A DNA stretch of 64,000 bases from GCA-002050365 sp964237235 (GTDB taxonomy: Bacteria > Acidobacteriota > Blastocatellia > Pyrinomonadales > Pyrinomonadaceae), in the NCBI GenBank assembly GCA_964237235.1, contig CAXSGY010000007.1, positions 124,001 to 188,000 of the forward strand. The letters are read 5' to 3'. The position numbers and the translations under genes were made by a program. Each line of letters opens with the position of its first letter. Position 1 is the stretch's first letter. Under the pieces are notes generated by a model. It was not told the DNA's origin. It saw only the letters and a list, made by a program, of their open reading frames with translations, and did no database searches. This document shows, piece by piece, positions 15,734-24,649 of this stretch.

Positions 15734-16558
15734 TTAGAGTTTTTTCTTAATCGGGGTAACCTGGTCAAAGGTGCGCCGGTAATCTTCGCCGGACATCGCG
15801 ACGGTTTTGCACATCTCGAAAAGACGCGAGCGAAGGCGCACGCCGATGCGGTCTTCTAAAGTTTCGTCGCGTTCGCTGTGGCGTTCGTCTAAATAATTGG
15901 TCGTGAAAATCGTCAGTTTTTTATCGTTATAGCGCGTGTTGATGATGTTCGCCATCGTGTCGCGCACCCAGTCGGTCGGTTTCGACGCGCCGATTTCGTC
16001 CAGAACCAAAACTTCGGCATCGAAAATCGGCTGCAAAACCTTCAGCTCGGATGTTTGCGAAATATTGTTGTAGGAATCCTGTATGCTTTTCAGAAGCGCG
16101 CCGAATTCGTAAAACAGACATGAAAATCCGCGTTCGGTCAAACCCTTCAGAATCGAAACGGCGAGATGCGTTTTGCCGACACCGACCGTTCCCATCAAAA
16201 GCAGTCCGCGCTCGATTGCCGGAAATTCCATCGCTAATTTTGAAGAATAACGATAAGCGCGGTCCTGCGCCGGATTTAAAACCCGGTAATTTTGAAAATG
16301 ACAATTTTCATAACGCTTCGGAATGCGGGCTTTCTCGATTAAATTCGTATGCGTTTTTTGTTTGCGGCATTTGCACTGACGCGCGCCCTTGCCGGCGACG
16401 ATCTCCATTCCCGAACCGTAGCAGAGCGCGCAAACTTCCGGCTCGTCGCGCTCGTCAAAAGCGTCGTCGAAAAATTCGCGCTCCGGCTCTAAATCCGGCA
16501 CAGCGAATAACGGATGAATTGTGGCTTTCTCCTGCGGCATTCTATCGAAAAAAATCAA
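15734..16558 (-). CDS. DnaC/IstB-type AAA+ ATPase, probable replicative helicase loader
   Basis: 274 residues. An N-terminal zinc-binding-like segment (CALCYGSGMEI ... RQCKCRK, residues ~42-70) is followed by an AAA+ core with Walker A GTVGVGKTH (~123-131), Walker B VLVLDEIGA and a sensor-like TIFTTNYLDE. Chromosomal copies with this zinc knuckle usually act as loaders of DnaB. No transposase is adjacent, which argues against the IS21 IstB helper. Start ATG at 16558, though residue 7 (16540) is also possible. Confidence 0.85.
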   Translation of the reverse strand: MIFFDRMPQEKATIHPLFAVPDLEPEREFFDDAFDERDEPEVCALCYGSGMEIVAGKGARQCKCRKQKTHTNLIEKARIPKRYENCHFQNYRVLNPAQDRAYRYSSKLAMEFPAIERGLLLMGTVGVGKTHLAVSILKGLTERGFSCLFYEFGALLKSIQDSYNNISQTSELKVLQPIFDAEVLVLDEIGASKPTDWVRDTMANIINTRYNDKKLTIFTTNYLDERHSERDETLEDRIGVRLRSRLFEMCKTVAMSGEDYRRTFDQVTPIKKKL

Positions 16559-16611
16559 ACTATTCGGGTGATGAGTCGCCTCGGAAATGCGGAGGCAGTT
16601 TTGAATTATAG

Positions 16612-16964
16612 CACCGAAAAAAATGAATTCAAGTTTTTATTTGTTATCTAAATTACAATAAAAATCGGGGTTTGGCGAAACGGCGAAAACGAAAAAAAGC
16701 GAAGTTGATGAAAACACACGACTTATGATTTAACAAAAAATTCACTTCCGGCGAAAAACTTTCGCCGCGCGAAATTTTTAACAATTTTCGCCTGTGATAT
16801 ATTATTTTTTGCTCTCGGAAAAATTATTCCGCAGTTTAAGATTAAAAATTTTCGACGACGGAATCTGAAAGCGAGGCTTGCTTTCGACAGTTTCGGGTTT
16901 CAAATTTGAAATTTCAAATTTACCGAAAACTTCAAATTACAAAGCAAGGGACGACGCGGTTTTT
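16612..16964. other. Intergenic region between divergent genes with AT-rich palindromic patch
   Basis: About 350 nt between the helicase-loader and receiver-like genes. It holds a short self-complementary patch (TTTCAAATTTGAAATTTCAAATTT, split across ~16898-16921) and should contain both promoters; no gene or RNA was recognised. The patch resembles the repeat-derived insert inside preT. Confidence 0.4.
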
Positions 16965-17429
16965 ATGAACTTCATACATAGTTTGCTAATCAGATTTGGT
17001 TTAGTTGAATTCAAACCGGAACGCGAGCCGATTGCGGTTTTCGTTCTCGACGACGACGAAAGACGGCATCGCTGGTTTCGCAAAAATTTTCCCGACGACA
17101 ATCTGGACATCGCCGCGACGGTTGACGAAGCCAAAGAATTTCTTCAGAAATACGCTTACGACATAATTTTTCTCGACCACGATTTGCTGCCCGAACATTA
17201 CGAATCAAACGACCACGACGATTTCGCGCGCACCGGCTATGCTGTCGCCGAATGGCTCAACGAAAACAAAAATCTGCACCGCTCGACGACCTTCGTCGTT
17301 CACACGCGCAACGCCGAAGGCGCATATAAAATGGTCGAAAAACTTCGTGATTCGGGCAGACACGTCGAATATATTCCGTTCCCGATGCTCGATTCGAGAC
17401 TGAAGAAATTACTCGAACCGATAAAATAA
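16965..17429 (+). CDS. Receiver-like protein of the cyclic-phosphate-processing (cREC) type
   Basis: 154 residues from the ATG at 16965, preferred to an upstream frame whose first 29 residues derive from AT-rich repeat. The core resembles a response-regulator receiver: FVLDDDERR, then DIIFLDHDL with an aspartate at the phospho-acceptor position, then TTFVVHTRNAEGA. The HD pair in DHDL and the DHDD segment match the stand-alone cREC family, predicted to act on cyclic phosphates rather than as a classical response regulator. No histidine kinase or RNA-processing gene is adjacent. A metal-binding or signalling role is inference. Confidence 0.7.
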   Translation: MNFIHSLLIRFGLVEFKPEREPIAVFVLDDDERRHRWFRKNFPDDNLDIAATVDEAKEFLQKYAYDIIFLDHDLLPEHYESNDHDDFARTGYAVAEWLNENKNLHRSTTFVVHTRNAEGAYKMVEKLRDSGRHVEYIPFPMLDSRLKKLLEPIK

Positions 17430-17523
17430 AGTTTAAAATTAAATAATTTGTAAATTATTGATAAATAAGCACTTGAAGAAAAATATTGTCCACCGTATAG
17501 GTATAGACACTGATGTTTTCTAT

Positions 17524-17607
17524 ATGTTATTCTTATATTTGTTCGATGAACGAACTTTCGATCAAACCGTCGAAGAATTCATCGAACTTGCCGGATTGAA
17601 TTTTTGA
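17524..17607 (+). pseudogene. Short coding remnant
   Basis: A 27-codon frame ending in FDQTVEEFIELAGLNF that looks like the C-terminal tail of a longer protein; nothing upstream continues it. It lies in the ~620-nt gap between the receiver-like gene and the CSLREA gene. No family recognised. Confidence 0.3.
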
Positions 17608-17745
17608 ACGAACCGGCAACTGAAAGAATAATTGTGAAGTAGAAATTATTTTATGTTCTTCATTAACCTCAAAACGGCGAACAAAGTTCGCTCAGAATTT
17701 TCGTTAAATTTTTTCTTCGGGTTCTGCTCGGAGTTTAAGAAAAAG

Positions 17746-17785
17746 AAAAGCCAAACGACGGTTAAAAACCTCTCGTTTGGCTTTT
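17746..17785. terminator. Intergenic terminator-like hairpin
   Basis: 13-bp stem (17746-17758 with 17773-17785) with A-tract before and T-tract after, 14-nt loop. It would stop transcription arriving from the receiver-like gene before the CSLREA leader. Confidence 0.75.
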
Positions 17786-17821
17786 GCATTTGTATGCTGA
17801 GTTGACCGAAAAGGAAAAGCC

Positions 17822-17894
17822 CGATTAATGATTGCCGTCATTAATCGAGCAAGTCAGTAACATAACGGAAGCAAAACGCTTCGGTGATGCTAAC
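17822..17894 (+). promoter_or_regulatory. Structured leader upstream of the CSLREA gene, class unknown
   Basis: Two adjacent hairpins: a perfect 10-bp stem (17822-17831 with 17838-17847, loop TTGCCG) and an imperfect longer one (17857-17894, inner stem GAAGC/GCTTC). They are 160-230 nt before the start codon. The spacing suggests an RNA regulatory element or riboswitch-like leader, but no known class was recognised; the c-di-GMP-I core (GACGCAAAGCC) is absent. Confidence 0.35.
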
Positions 17895-18055
17895 CCAACA
17901 GTTTTGTATCCTACCGCATTTTGCTTTCAAGAACAATTAAAAGGATTCAATAATCGTTGCCGCGATTAACGAATCGTTCGATTGAACGATTTAAGGCTCG
18001 TTTCAGACGGCTTCGATTGTTGATTGTTTCTAAAAACTTTGGAGGTAAAAAAAAG

Positions 18056-19741
18056 ATGCGTAATTTTTGGAATACGAAAGAAAATCAACAATTTACACAG
18101 GCGAAAATTTTTCTGTTTTTGTTGGTTTTCGTCGGTTTAACCGTCGCGTTATCGCCCGTCCGGGCAATGGCGGCGACTTTTACGGTGACGACGCTCGCCG
18201 ACGACGAAACGGACGGTTGCGGCAGCGGACAATGCACGCTCCGTGAAGCGATAGACGAGGCGAACGCGGCGGCGGGAGCCGACACAATCGAATTTGCGGC
18301 GGGCGCGTCGAGCGGCTCAATCGTTTTAGCCAACGGGCAATTGGCGATCACCGACGATTTAACAATTAACGGCTCGGGCGCGAGAAATCTAATTGTTGAC
18401 GGAAACAATCTGAGCCGCGTCTTTTTAATCGCCTCGCCGCCGGCAAGCGCGGATTTTACCGTCAACATCAACGCGTTGACCGTCACCGGCGGCAATGCGA
18501 CTCCGCTGCTCATCGGCACAACTTTAATCGGCGACGGCGGCGGAATTTTGAACGGCGCGCTGCTCGACATAATCGGCGGCGTTTCGACTTTAAATTTGAA
18601 CGATTCGGTCGTCAGCGGCAACAGCACGACGACGTTAGGCGGCGGCGTGGCGACCAGAATAAACGCGGTGACGAATATCAATCGTTCGCTGATCGCCGGT
18701 AATTTTGCAAATCCGGTTACTCCCGTAGATGACGGCAGTGTCGGCGGCGGCGGCGTGGCGAATACTCTAGGCGCGACGACGACCATCGTTAATTCGACGA
18801 TTACCGATAACCAAAGCCTCGCCGTCGGCGGCGGAATTTTGAACGCGGTCGGAACGGTTAATTTGACGAACGACACCGTCAGTCATAATGATTCGACTTT
18901 GGCGGGCGGCGGCGCGGTCAGCATTCTCGGAATCGTCACGCCGATTTTGGGCGTAACGAATCTGCGAAATACGATCATCGCCGAAAACAACGATTTGCTC
19001 GGCACCGATCTGCTCGGACGCGATGTCGTCGGCGAGCTGGGCAGCTTCAATTCCCTGGGCAATAATTTGATCGGCAGCCGCTTCGGAGCCGCTGCGAATT
19101 TCGAAGCGAGCGGATTTGTCGGCGCAACTCCGATTCCGAATACTAATTTAGATTTGGTCGGCGACGGCGAACTCGGCAATCAGATAATTGATCCGCTGCT
19201 CGGCGCGCTTGCCGACAACGGCGGCGCGACCGATACGCGCGCGATCACTTCGGCGAGTCCGGCTTTTAATCTGGGTAATCCCTGCGTCATCAACAACAAT
19301 TGCGCGAACAACGCGGATGGAAATAATCCGCCGTTCAGCTTAACGACCGACCAGCGCGGCGGAATTTTTAGCCGATTGTCGGGCGCATCGGTTGACATCG
19401 GCGCGTATGAATTGCAGTTGGGCGTAACGTCTTCGGGCGTGCGAATCAGCGGATACGCGCTGAATTTCAGAGGACGCGGCATCGAAAACCTATCTGTGAC
19501 GATGACCGATTCGGGCGGAACAACCAGAACCGTCAACACCGACGCGTCCGGCTTTTATCACTTCGACGATATTGAATCGGGCGGAATGTATGTCGTCGCG
19601 GCGGAAGATAAAAGCAATTCGTTCGTGCGTCAGACGTATGTTCTGAACGTCGTCGAAGATGTCGAAGATGTAAATTTCATCACACGCGGCATCCGCAGTT
19701 TTTCGCCGATTATAAAACCGCCTTCGACGCTCAGGAAATAA
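18056..19741 (+). CDS. CSLREA-domain exported beta-helix protein with carboxypeptidase-regulatory-like C-terminus
   Basis: 561 residues. The start at 18056 is fixed by GGAGGT at 18041-18046 and gives a signal peptide ending near VRAMAA. The CSLREA motif follows (GSGQCTLREAIDEANAA), then right-handed beta-helix repeats rich in GGG and N (SGNSTTTLGGGVATR, ITDNQSLAVGGGIL), a typical DNGG-x-T-D-TRAI closing motif, and a C-terminal carboxypeptidase-regulatory-like fold (VTMTDSGGTTRTVNTDASG). Proteins of this type sit at the cell surface or are secreted; the ligand is unknown. A structured leader precedes it. No PEP-CTERM sorting signal is seen at its end. Confidence 0.88.
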   Translation: MRNFWNTKENQQFTQAKIFLFLLVFVGLTVALSPVRAMAATFTVTTLADDETDGCGSGQCTLREAIDEANAAAGADTIEFAAGASSGSIVLANGQLAITDDLTINGSGARNLIVDGNNLSRVFLIASPPASADFTVNINALTVTGGNATPLLIGTTLIGDGGGILNGALLDIIGGVSTLNLNDSVVSGNSTTTLGGGVATRINAVTNINRSLIAGNFANPVTPVDDGSVGGGGVANTLGATTTIVNSTITDNQSLAVGGGILNAVGTVNLTNDTVSHNDSTLAGGGAVSILGIVTPILGVTNLRNTIIAENNDLLGTDLLGRDVVGELGSFNSLGNNLIGSRFGAAANFEASGFVGATPIPNTNLDLVGDGELGNQIIDPLLGALADNGGATDTRAITSASPAFNLGNPCVINNNCANNADGNNPPFSLTTDQRGGIFSRLSGASVDIGAYELQLGVTSSGVRISGYALNFRGRGIENLSVTMTDSGGTTRTVNTDASGFYHFDDIESGGMYVVAAEDKSNSFVRQTYVLNVVEDVEDVNFITRGIRSFSPIIKPPSTLRK

Positions 19742-19763
19742 AATCTTAGACGGTCAAAAACAA

Positions 19764-19804
19764 AAACGCTTCGCTGAATCTTTTCGGATAACGGCGAAGC
19801 GTTT
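19764..19804. terminator. Bidirectional terminator between CSLREA gene and preA
   Basis: 11-bp stem (19764-19774 with 19794-19804), A-rich before and T-rich after, between convergent genes. Confidence 0.75.
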
Positions 19805-19840
19805 CTGGTTTTTGCGTTGAATAATTTCGGATTAAATCGT

Positions 19841-21100
19841 CTAACTTCCGGTCATCGTTTCCGCCGGACGATTCGAATATTCGCGCCACGTTTGCGGATT
19901 GCTGCCGTCGTCTAATCGAACCATCGAAATCGCGCCGGGCGAAGGGCAAATCAAAGCGCACAAATTACAGCCGACGCATTCCGGTTCGTCAACAACCGGA
20001 AAACGATTTTCGTCGAACGAAAAACACTGGTGCGCGCCGTCTTCGCAGGCGACGTAACACAAATTGCACTTGATACATTTTTCATTATTGACGCGGGCGA
20101 CGACTTTATAATTCAAATCCAAATTTCCCCAATCGGTGACGCGACTGACCGATTTTCCGACAATATCGTTCACGGACGCAAAACCTTTTTCGTCCAAATA
20201 ATTATTCAAGCCGTCAATCATATCTTCGACGATGCGGTAGCCGTAATGCATTACGGCGGTGCAAACCTGCACATTGCCCGCGCCTAAAAGCAGAAATTCA
20301 ACCGCGTCGCGCCAGGTGTTAATGCCGCCGATGCCGGAAATCGGAATTTTAAATTCGGCATCGCGCGCCAATTCGGAAACCATATTGAGCGCAATCGGTT
20401 TGACGGCAGTTCCGCAATAACCGCCGTGCGCCGCCTTGCCGTTGACGTTCGGGTAAGGAATCAGCGTGTCAATGTCCACGCCCATCACCGAATTGATTGT
20501 ATTTATCAATGAAATAGCGTCCGCGCCGCCGTTTTGCGCCGCTTTGCCCGGCGGCAAAATATTCGTCACGTTCGGCGTGAGCTTCACGATAACGGGCAAA
20601 TTTGAAACTTCCTTGACCCATTCGGTCACCATACGCGTATATTCGGGAACCTGTCCCATTGCCGCGCCCATTCCGCGCTCGCTCATTCCGTGCGGACAGC
20701 CGAAATTTAATTCAAAACCGTCGCAGCCCGTGTCCTGAGTTTTTTTGACGATTTCGTGCCACGCTTCGCGCCGCGATTCGACCATCAAGGACGCAATCAC
20801 GGCGTGATTCGGATATTTCTTTTTGCACTCATAAATTTCCTTCAAATTCACATCGAGCGGTCGGTCGGTAATCAGCTCGATATTATTCAAACCGATTAAG
20901 CGCGAAGTTCCGTTATCAAGACCGGCAAGCCGCGACGAAACGTTGACAATCGGCTCGCCCAAAGTCTTCCAAACCGCGCCGCCCCAACCGGCATCGAAGG
21001 CGCGTTCGACCATCGAACCCATATTCGTCGGCGGCGCGCTCGCCAGCCAGAAAGGATTCGGCGATTTGATGCCCGCAAAATTTACGCTTAAATCTGCCAT
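19841..21100 (-). CDS. preA: NAD-dependent dihydropyrimidine dehydrogenase, catalytic subunit PreA
   Basis: 419 residues from ATG 21098-21100; a longer upstream frame is basic and lies over the neighbouring gene's end. PreA with PreT reduces uracil and thymine to the dihydro form, the first step of reductive pyrimidine degradation. A TIM-barrel flavin domain carries the substrate loop NFGCPHGMSERGMGAA and KLTPNVTNI. The C-terminus has two 4Fe-4S motifs (CIKCNLCYVAC and CVGCNLCALICP). It is separated from preT by an unrelated exported-protein gene, whereas the pair is normally adjacent. Confidence 0.95.
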   Translation of the reverse strand: MADLSVNFAGIKSPNPFWLASAPPTNMGSMVERAFDAGWGGAVWKTLGEPIVNVSSRLAGLDNGTSRLIGLNNIELITDRPLDVNLKEIYECKKKYPNHAVIASLMVESRREAWHEIVKKTQDTGCDGFELNFGCPHGMSERGMGAAMGQVPEYTRMVTEWVKEVSNLPVIVKLTPNVTNILPPGKAAQNGGADAISLINTINSVMGVDIDTLIPYPNVNGKAAHGGYCGTAVKPIALNMVSELARDAEFKIPISGIGGINTWRDAVEFLLLGAGNVQVCTAVMHYGYRIVEDMIDGLNNYLDEKGFASVNDIVGKSVSRVTDWGNLDLNYKVVARVNNEKCIKCNLCYVACEDGAHQCFSFDENRFPVVDEPECVGCNLCALICPSPGAISMVRLDDGSNPQTWREYSNRPAETMTGS

Positions 21101-21123
21101 TTTAGTTCTCTGAATTTTTGATT

Positions 21124-22692
21124 TTATTTGATTCTTAATTTTACGCGAGCTGTTGCAGCAATGTTTTCGTCTTTGTTTACGACCGAAAATTTCCAATCTC
21201 CTGCAAGAAGATTACCCGGTATTTTTATCAACATCATTCCTTCAAATTCCTGTGCCGTCGGTTTTAGAAAAACCGTTTGATCGGCACTCTCTAAAACTAC
21301 TTGCAGGTCTTTTGTCGAGCCGACGAAATACTCGCCGTTGATTCTTAAATTCTGACCGCGACTGATTTCAAAAAATTCGGGCGAATCGCTTTCGATATAA
21401 AAACGCTCATAAAAAGCATTAAACTCAAATTGGGAATCCTCACCGTATTCGGGACGGAAATAAAATGTTTTGCTGTTTCTGGAGAAAGAATCATATTTAG
21501 CATACTGCTTCCATTCGGTAAATTTACCTTTATCGTAGAAACGTAAAAATATTTCAAGGCTGCCGTCTTTCACTTCTTTCGGAATCGGCGCGCGCGGTAA
21601 AACACCTAAATACATCGGTAAAACGGAAACCACTTTTCCGTTTTGCTTAAACATCGCTTCGGCTTTAGCGGGAATGATTTCGAGGCTTTGAATAATCGGA
21701 ACACGCGGCTTTTCCGCGACTTCCATAATAATCGGCTGCGACCATTCGGAAATATCATCATTAATCCAGGTTCGCGTTTGAACTTCCATTTTTCCAGGCT
21801 CGAAAGACATTGGAATTTGAAAACGGATTTTTTTAAAGTTCGATACGAACGAATTTTGCTCTTGCTTTCCTTGGCGCAAAAGAAACTCAACCTTGGTCGC
21901 CCCGATTAGCGGTTTGTTACCCCAAAAGATCGGCGCATACCACTGTCCAGCCGCCAGAGAGACGGCATCGTCGCCGTCGAGATTCAATGGAACCGCGCCG
22001 TGTTTTACTCTAAGCGACAAACTGTTGCCGGGTTCATTGAAACCGTTTCGGGTTTCCAATATTTTAACAACCGCATCGCCGTCGGCAATCTCATCACTTA
22101 CGGTAAATCCCAACGCGCCGGTATTTGCGATACCGAAAAAATTCAATATGTGAATCCTGCCTTCAGCATCAACTATTTCGATTTTATTCGTTTCGCTGAA
22201 TCCGTCTCCATCAATCGAAACGTATTCACCCGTGCGGGCTTTGGCAGGAGTCAGCGATTTTATTTCGGGCGGTTTGATTACCGAAGAAATTTTAACGGTG
22301 AACGGCGAGCTTTGCCGACCTTCATATTTAACCGTAATTTGGCAATCTCCGACAGTTAGCTCTTTGGGAACTTTAATGCTCCAATGAAGCAGCGCATCAG
22401 CGTAATCGTCGCCCTCCCACGAAGCACCGGTCGCGCTCGTGATGAAATTTTCCGCGCCTTGCGAAAAAATCACTTCGCTCTTGTCAATTCCGCCTAATTT
22501 ATAACCCGATATTTTTATATATGTTTCCGGTGTCGTTTCTTTCGGCACAACATCCGTAATTTGCGGTGAAATTAAAGTTTTCTCTTGAATCTCCTGACAG
22601 AAAACGGGCGGGGTAAAAAGCAAACAGATGATTGAAACAGCGAACAAAAACAACGTCCGAAAGTTATTTTGAAAAGTTAATATGTGTCTCAT
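21124..22692 (-). CDS. Exported IPT/TIG-like domain protein, function unknown
   Basis: 522 residues from ATG 22692. A hydrophobic signal segment (LFLFAVSIICLLFTPPVFC) is followed by an IPT/TIG-like fold (SPQITDVVPKETTPETYIKI) and a second copy (PPEIKSLTPAKARTGEYV), then beta-rich sequence without recognised motifs. Such immunoglobulin-like domains occur in surface and binding proteins. It splits the preT-preA pair with gaps of 19 and 23 nt, so it is probably co-transcribed with them, but no link to pyrimidines is evident. Confidence 0.75.
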   Translation of the reverse strand: MRHILTFQNNFRTLFLFAVSIICLLFTPPVFCQEIQEKTLISPQITDVVPKETTPETYIKISGYKLGGIDKSEVIFSQGAENFITSATGASWEGDDYADALLHWSIKVPKELTVGDCQITVKYEGRQSSPFTVKISSVIKPPEIKSLTPAKARTGEYVSIDGDGFSETNKIEIVDAEGRIHILNFFGIANTGALGFTVSDEIADGDAVVKILETRNGFNEPGNSLSLRVKHGAVPLNLDGDDAVSLAAGQWYAPIFWGNKPLIGATKVEFLLRQGKQEQNSFVSNFKKIRFQIPMSFEPGKMEVQTRTWINDDISEWSQPIIMEVAEKPRVPIIQSLEIIPAKAEAMFKQNGKVVSVLPMYLGVLPRAPIPKEVKDGSLEIFLRFYDKGKFTEWKQYAKYDSFSRNSKTFYFRPEYGEDSQFEFNAFYERFYIESDSPEFFEISRGQNLRINGEYFVGSTKDLQVVLESADQTVFLKPTAQEFEGMMLIKIPGNLLAGDWKFSVVNKDENIAATARVKLRIK

Positions 22693-22711
22693 AATTTTCA
22701 ATTTAAAAATT

Positions 22712-24115
22712 TTATGAAATGCCTGCAAAATTCACTTTTTCGCCGGTTAAAGAAAAATGAATTCCCCGCGCCGCGAGTTTGCCCATTTGCGAAGCGTCAA
22801 CGGCTTCCGCGCCGCCGTTGACGCAATCGCCGCCGGCGAAGATTTTCGGGTTCGAGGTCTGCATCGAATCGTTCACACGCACGCGCCCTTTTTCGTCAAT
22901 TTCAACGCCTGCGACCGCTTCAAAAAACGAGCGCATTTTTGTTTGTCCGATGGCTTTGATGATGATGTCGCAAGGAATTTCAAACAGCTCGTTCGTATCG
23001 CCCGTTTGTTCGCACTGCAAAACGAGCGGCGCGCCGTTTTCGCCAGCGCGAATCGCAACCGGCGCGGCTTGCCAGACAAATTCAACGCCGTCTTTTTTCG
23101 CTAATTCGTATTCGTATTCGTAAGCCGAAATGTCCTTTTCAGTGCGACGATAAATCATCAAAACCCGCTCCGCGCCCAAACGTCTGGCTTGCGTCACGGC
23201 ATCAATCGCCGTATTTCCCGCGCCGATGACGGCGACGGTTTTGCCAATCGGAACGCTTTTCCAATCGCGCGTTTTGATGCGTTCGATAAAGTCGAGCGCG
23301 TCAAAAACATTCGGCAAATCTTCGTCCAAAATATTTAATTTGTTCGTCGCGCCGAGTCCGACGGCAAGAAAAACCGCGTCAAAGTTTTCTAAAATGCTCG
23401 AAAAGCGAACTTGAATTTTAGATTTTGGATTTCGGATTTCGGATTCTTCGTTTTCAAAATTTGACGCTTGAGGTTTAAGGCTTGAGACTTCGTTCTCTCC
23501 GATAATTTCCGTATTTAACCGAAAATCTACGCCGAGATTTTCGACGTTCGCAACTTCGTCGAGCGACGTTTGCTGCGGCATTTTATATTCCGCCATTCCA
23601 TAAGTGTCGAGTCCACCCGCAAGCGGTTTTTTTTCATAAATCGTCACATCATAACCGAGCCGCGCCAGATAAGTCGCGCACGATAAACCGGCGGGACCCG
23701 AACCGACGACGGCGATTCGTTTGCCGTTCGGCGCGCCTTTTTGAAAAATTTGTCTGCCGGAATTTTGCGCGAAATCCGTCGCGTAACGCTGCAGTCTGCC
23801 GATTTCTATCGGTTTTTGGACCAGAGTTTTTTCCACGCACGCGCCTTCGCACAACACTTCGACCGGACACACTCGCGCGCAGCTTGCGCCAATCGGATTC
23901 GCGTCGAAAATCACCCGCGCCGAACCCAGTAAATTTCCGGAAGCGATTTTTTTGATAAACGACGGCACGTCAATATGCGTCGGACAAACGCGCGTGCAGG
24001 GCGCGTCGAAACAATAGAGACAGCGATTCGCTTCGTGCAACGCTTCGGCTTGCGAGAGCGGCGGATTGATTTCGGCAAAGTTGCGTTCGATTTGTTGGTT
24101 GGTAAGTTCAGCCAT
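22712..24115 (-). CDS. preT: NAD-dependent dihydropyrimidine dehydrogenase subunit PreT
   Basis: 467 residues, about 50 longer than E. coli PreT. The N-terminal Fe-S domain has CLYCFDAPCTRVCP and CARVCPVEVLCEGAC, then an FAD GxGxxG segment (VVGSGPAGLSCATYLARLGY) and a pyridine-nucleotide one (VIGAGNTAIDAVTQA). It transfers electrons from NADH to PreA. Between the two nucleotide domains (residues ~205-232) is a low-complexity insertion (EESEIRNPKSKIQ) encoded by AT-rich repeat DNA, likely a repeat that inserted in frame. RidA-like and beta-ureidopropionase genes lie upstream. Confidence 0.94.
   Translation of the reverse strand: MAELTNQQIERNFAEINPPLSQAEALHEANRCLYCFDAPCTRVCPTHIDVPSFIKKIASGNLLGSARVIFDANPIGASCARVCPVEVLCEGACVEKTLVQKPIEIGRLQRYATDFAQNSGRQIFQKGAPNGKRIAVVGSGPAGLSCATYLARLGYDVTIYEKKPLAGGLDTYGMAEYKMPQQTSLDEVANVENLGVDFRLNTEIIGENEVSSLKPQASNFENEESEIRNPKSKIQVRFSSILENFDAVFLAVGLGATNKLNILDEDLPNVFDALDFIERIKTRDWKSVPIGKTVAVIGAGNTAIDAVTQARRLGAERVLMIYRRTEKDISAYEYEYELAKKDGVEFVWQAAPVAIRAGENGAPLVLQCEQTGDTNELFEIPCDIIIKAIGQTKMRSFFEAVAGVEIDEKGRVRVNDSMQTSNPKIFAGGDCVNGGAEAVDASQMGKLAARGIHFSLTGEKVNFAGIS
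23413..23490 (-). repeat. In-frame repeat-derived insertion within preT
   Basis: On the plus strand the stretch repeats GATTTTGGATTTCGGATTTC-like units and then AGGTTTAAGGCTTGAGACTT. It is AT-rich and unlike the flanking GC-biased codons, it adds roughly 25 residues absent from ordinary PreT, and its translated part (NPKSKIQ) is the common product of the dispersed TCCAAAATCTAAAAT-type repeat. Confidence 0.6.
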
Positions 24116-24127
24116 AATTTTTCATTT

Positions 24128-24255
24128 ACCACAGAAGCACAGAGAAAACAGAGTTTTTAAAAAGTTTTCTGCCGCAGATTTTTGCGGACAAACGCGGATT
24201 TTCTAAAATGGAATTTTCAAGAATTTTTCCGTGACCTCTATGTCTCGGTGGTGAA
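24128..24255. repeat. Palindromic intergenic repeat between preT and the RidA-like gene
   Basis: Ends are inverted (ACCACAGAAGCACAGAG near 24128; CTCTATGTCTCGGTGGT ending near 24255). The interior carries a second motif, CCGCAGATTTTTGCGGAC followed by AAACGCGGATTTTC. This two-layer structure resembles small non-autonomous repeats seen at several gene borders in this window. Confidence 0.6.
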
Positions 24256-24262
24256 AATCTTC

Positions 24263-24649
24263 CTATAATTCCGCGTCAACTTCGATTTCGATTAACATCT
24301 CCGCGTCAATCAGTTTTGAAACTTCGACCATCGTCGTCGCGGGCATAATCGCGCGGAAAAATTCGCCGTGCGCTCTGCCGTATTCTTCCCAGCGCGTAAT
24401 GTCGGTGACAAAAATTCTCGTCCGCACGACGTTTTCGAGCGTCGCGCCCAGCGCGTTCAACGCTTTTTCGATGTTTTTAATCGCCTGAACGGTCTGCGCG
24501 TAAGCGTCGCCGATGCCGACGATGTTCGAGTTTTCGTCAATTGCCGTCGTGCCGGTCACGTAGATGCGCGATCCGACTTTGACTGCCCGCGAATAGCCGA
24601 CGACTGATTCCCATTTTGCGCCCGAAGAATATTTTTCTCTCTTTTCCAT
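24263..24649 (-). CDS. RidA/YjgF family protein lacking the deaminase arginine
   Basis: 128 residues; start ATG 24647-24649, which overlaps the stop of the upstream gene (TGATG). The Rid fold is clear (YVTGTTAIDENSNIVG, FVTDITRWEEYGRAHGEFF, VEVSKL, EIEVDAEL). The catalytic arginine of RidA, in the PARS segment of classical members, is replaced (IMPATTMVEVSKL), so imine/enamine deaminase activity is doubtful. Its place in the pyrimidine cluster recalls RutC of the Rut pathway, but the gene belongs to a non-RidA subfamily. Confidence 0.85.
   Translation of the reverse strand: MEKREKYSSGAKWESVVGYSRAVKVGSRIYVTGTTAIDENSNIVGIGDAYAQTVQAIKNIEKALNALGATLENVVRTRIFVTDITRWEEYGRAHGEFFRAIMPATTMVEVSKLIDAEMLIEIEVDAEL

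Noticed and set aside
15734..16558. IS21 IstB transposition helper
   Set aside because: No IstA transposase or terminal inverted repeats nearby, and the zinc-binding N-terminus fits a chromosomal DnaC-like loader.
17790..17910. c-di-GMP-I (GEMM) riboswitch
   Set aside because: Hairpins are present, but the conserved GACGCAAAGCC core and tetraloop-receptor pattern are not.
18085..18876. 263-codon minus-strand frame inside the CSLREA gene
   Set aside because: Pro/Ser/Val-rich shadow of the repetitive beta-helix region; the plus strand has the ribosome-binding site and signal peptide.
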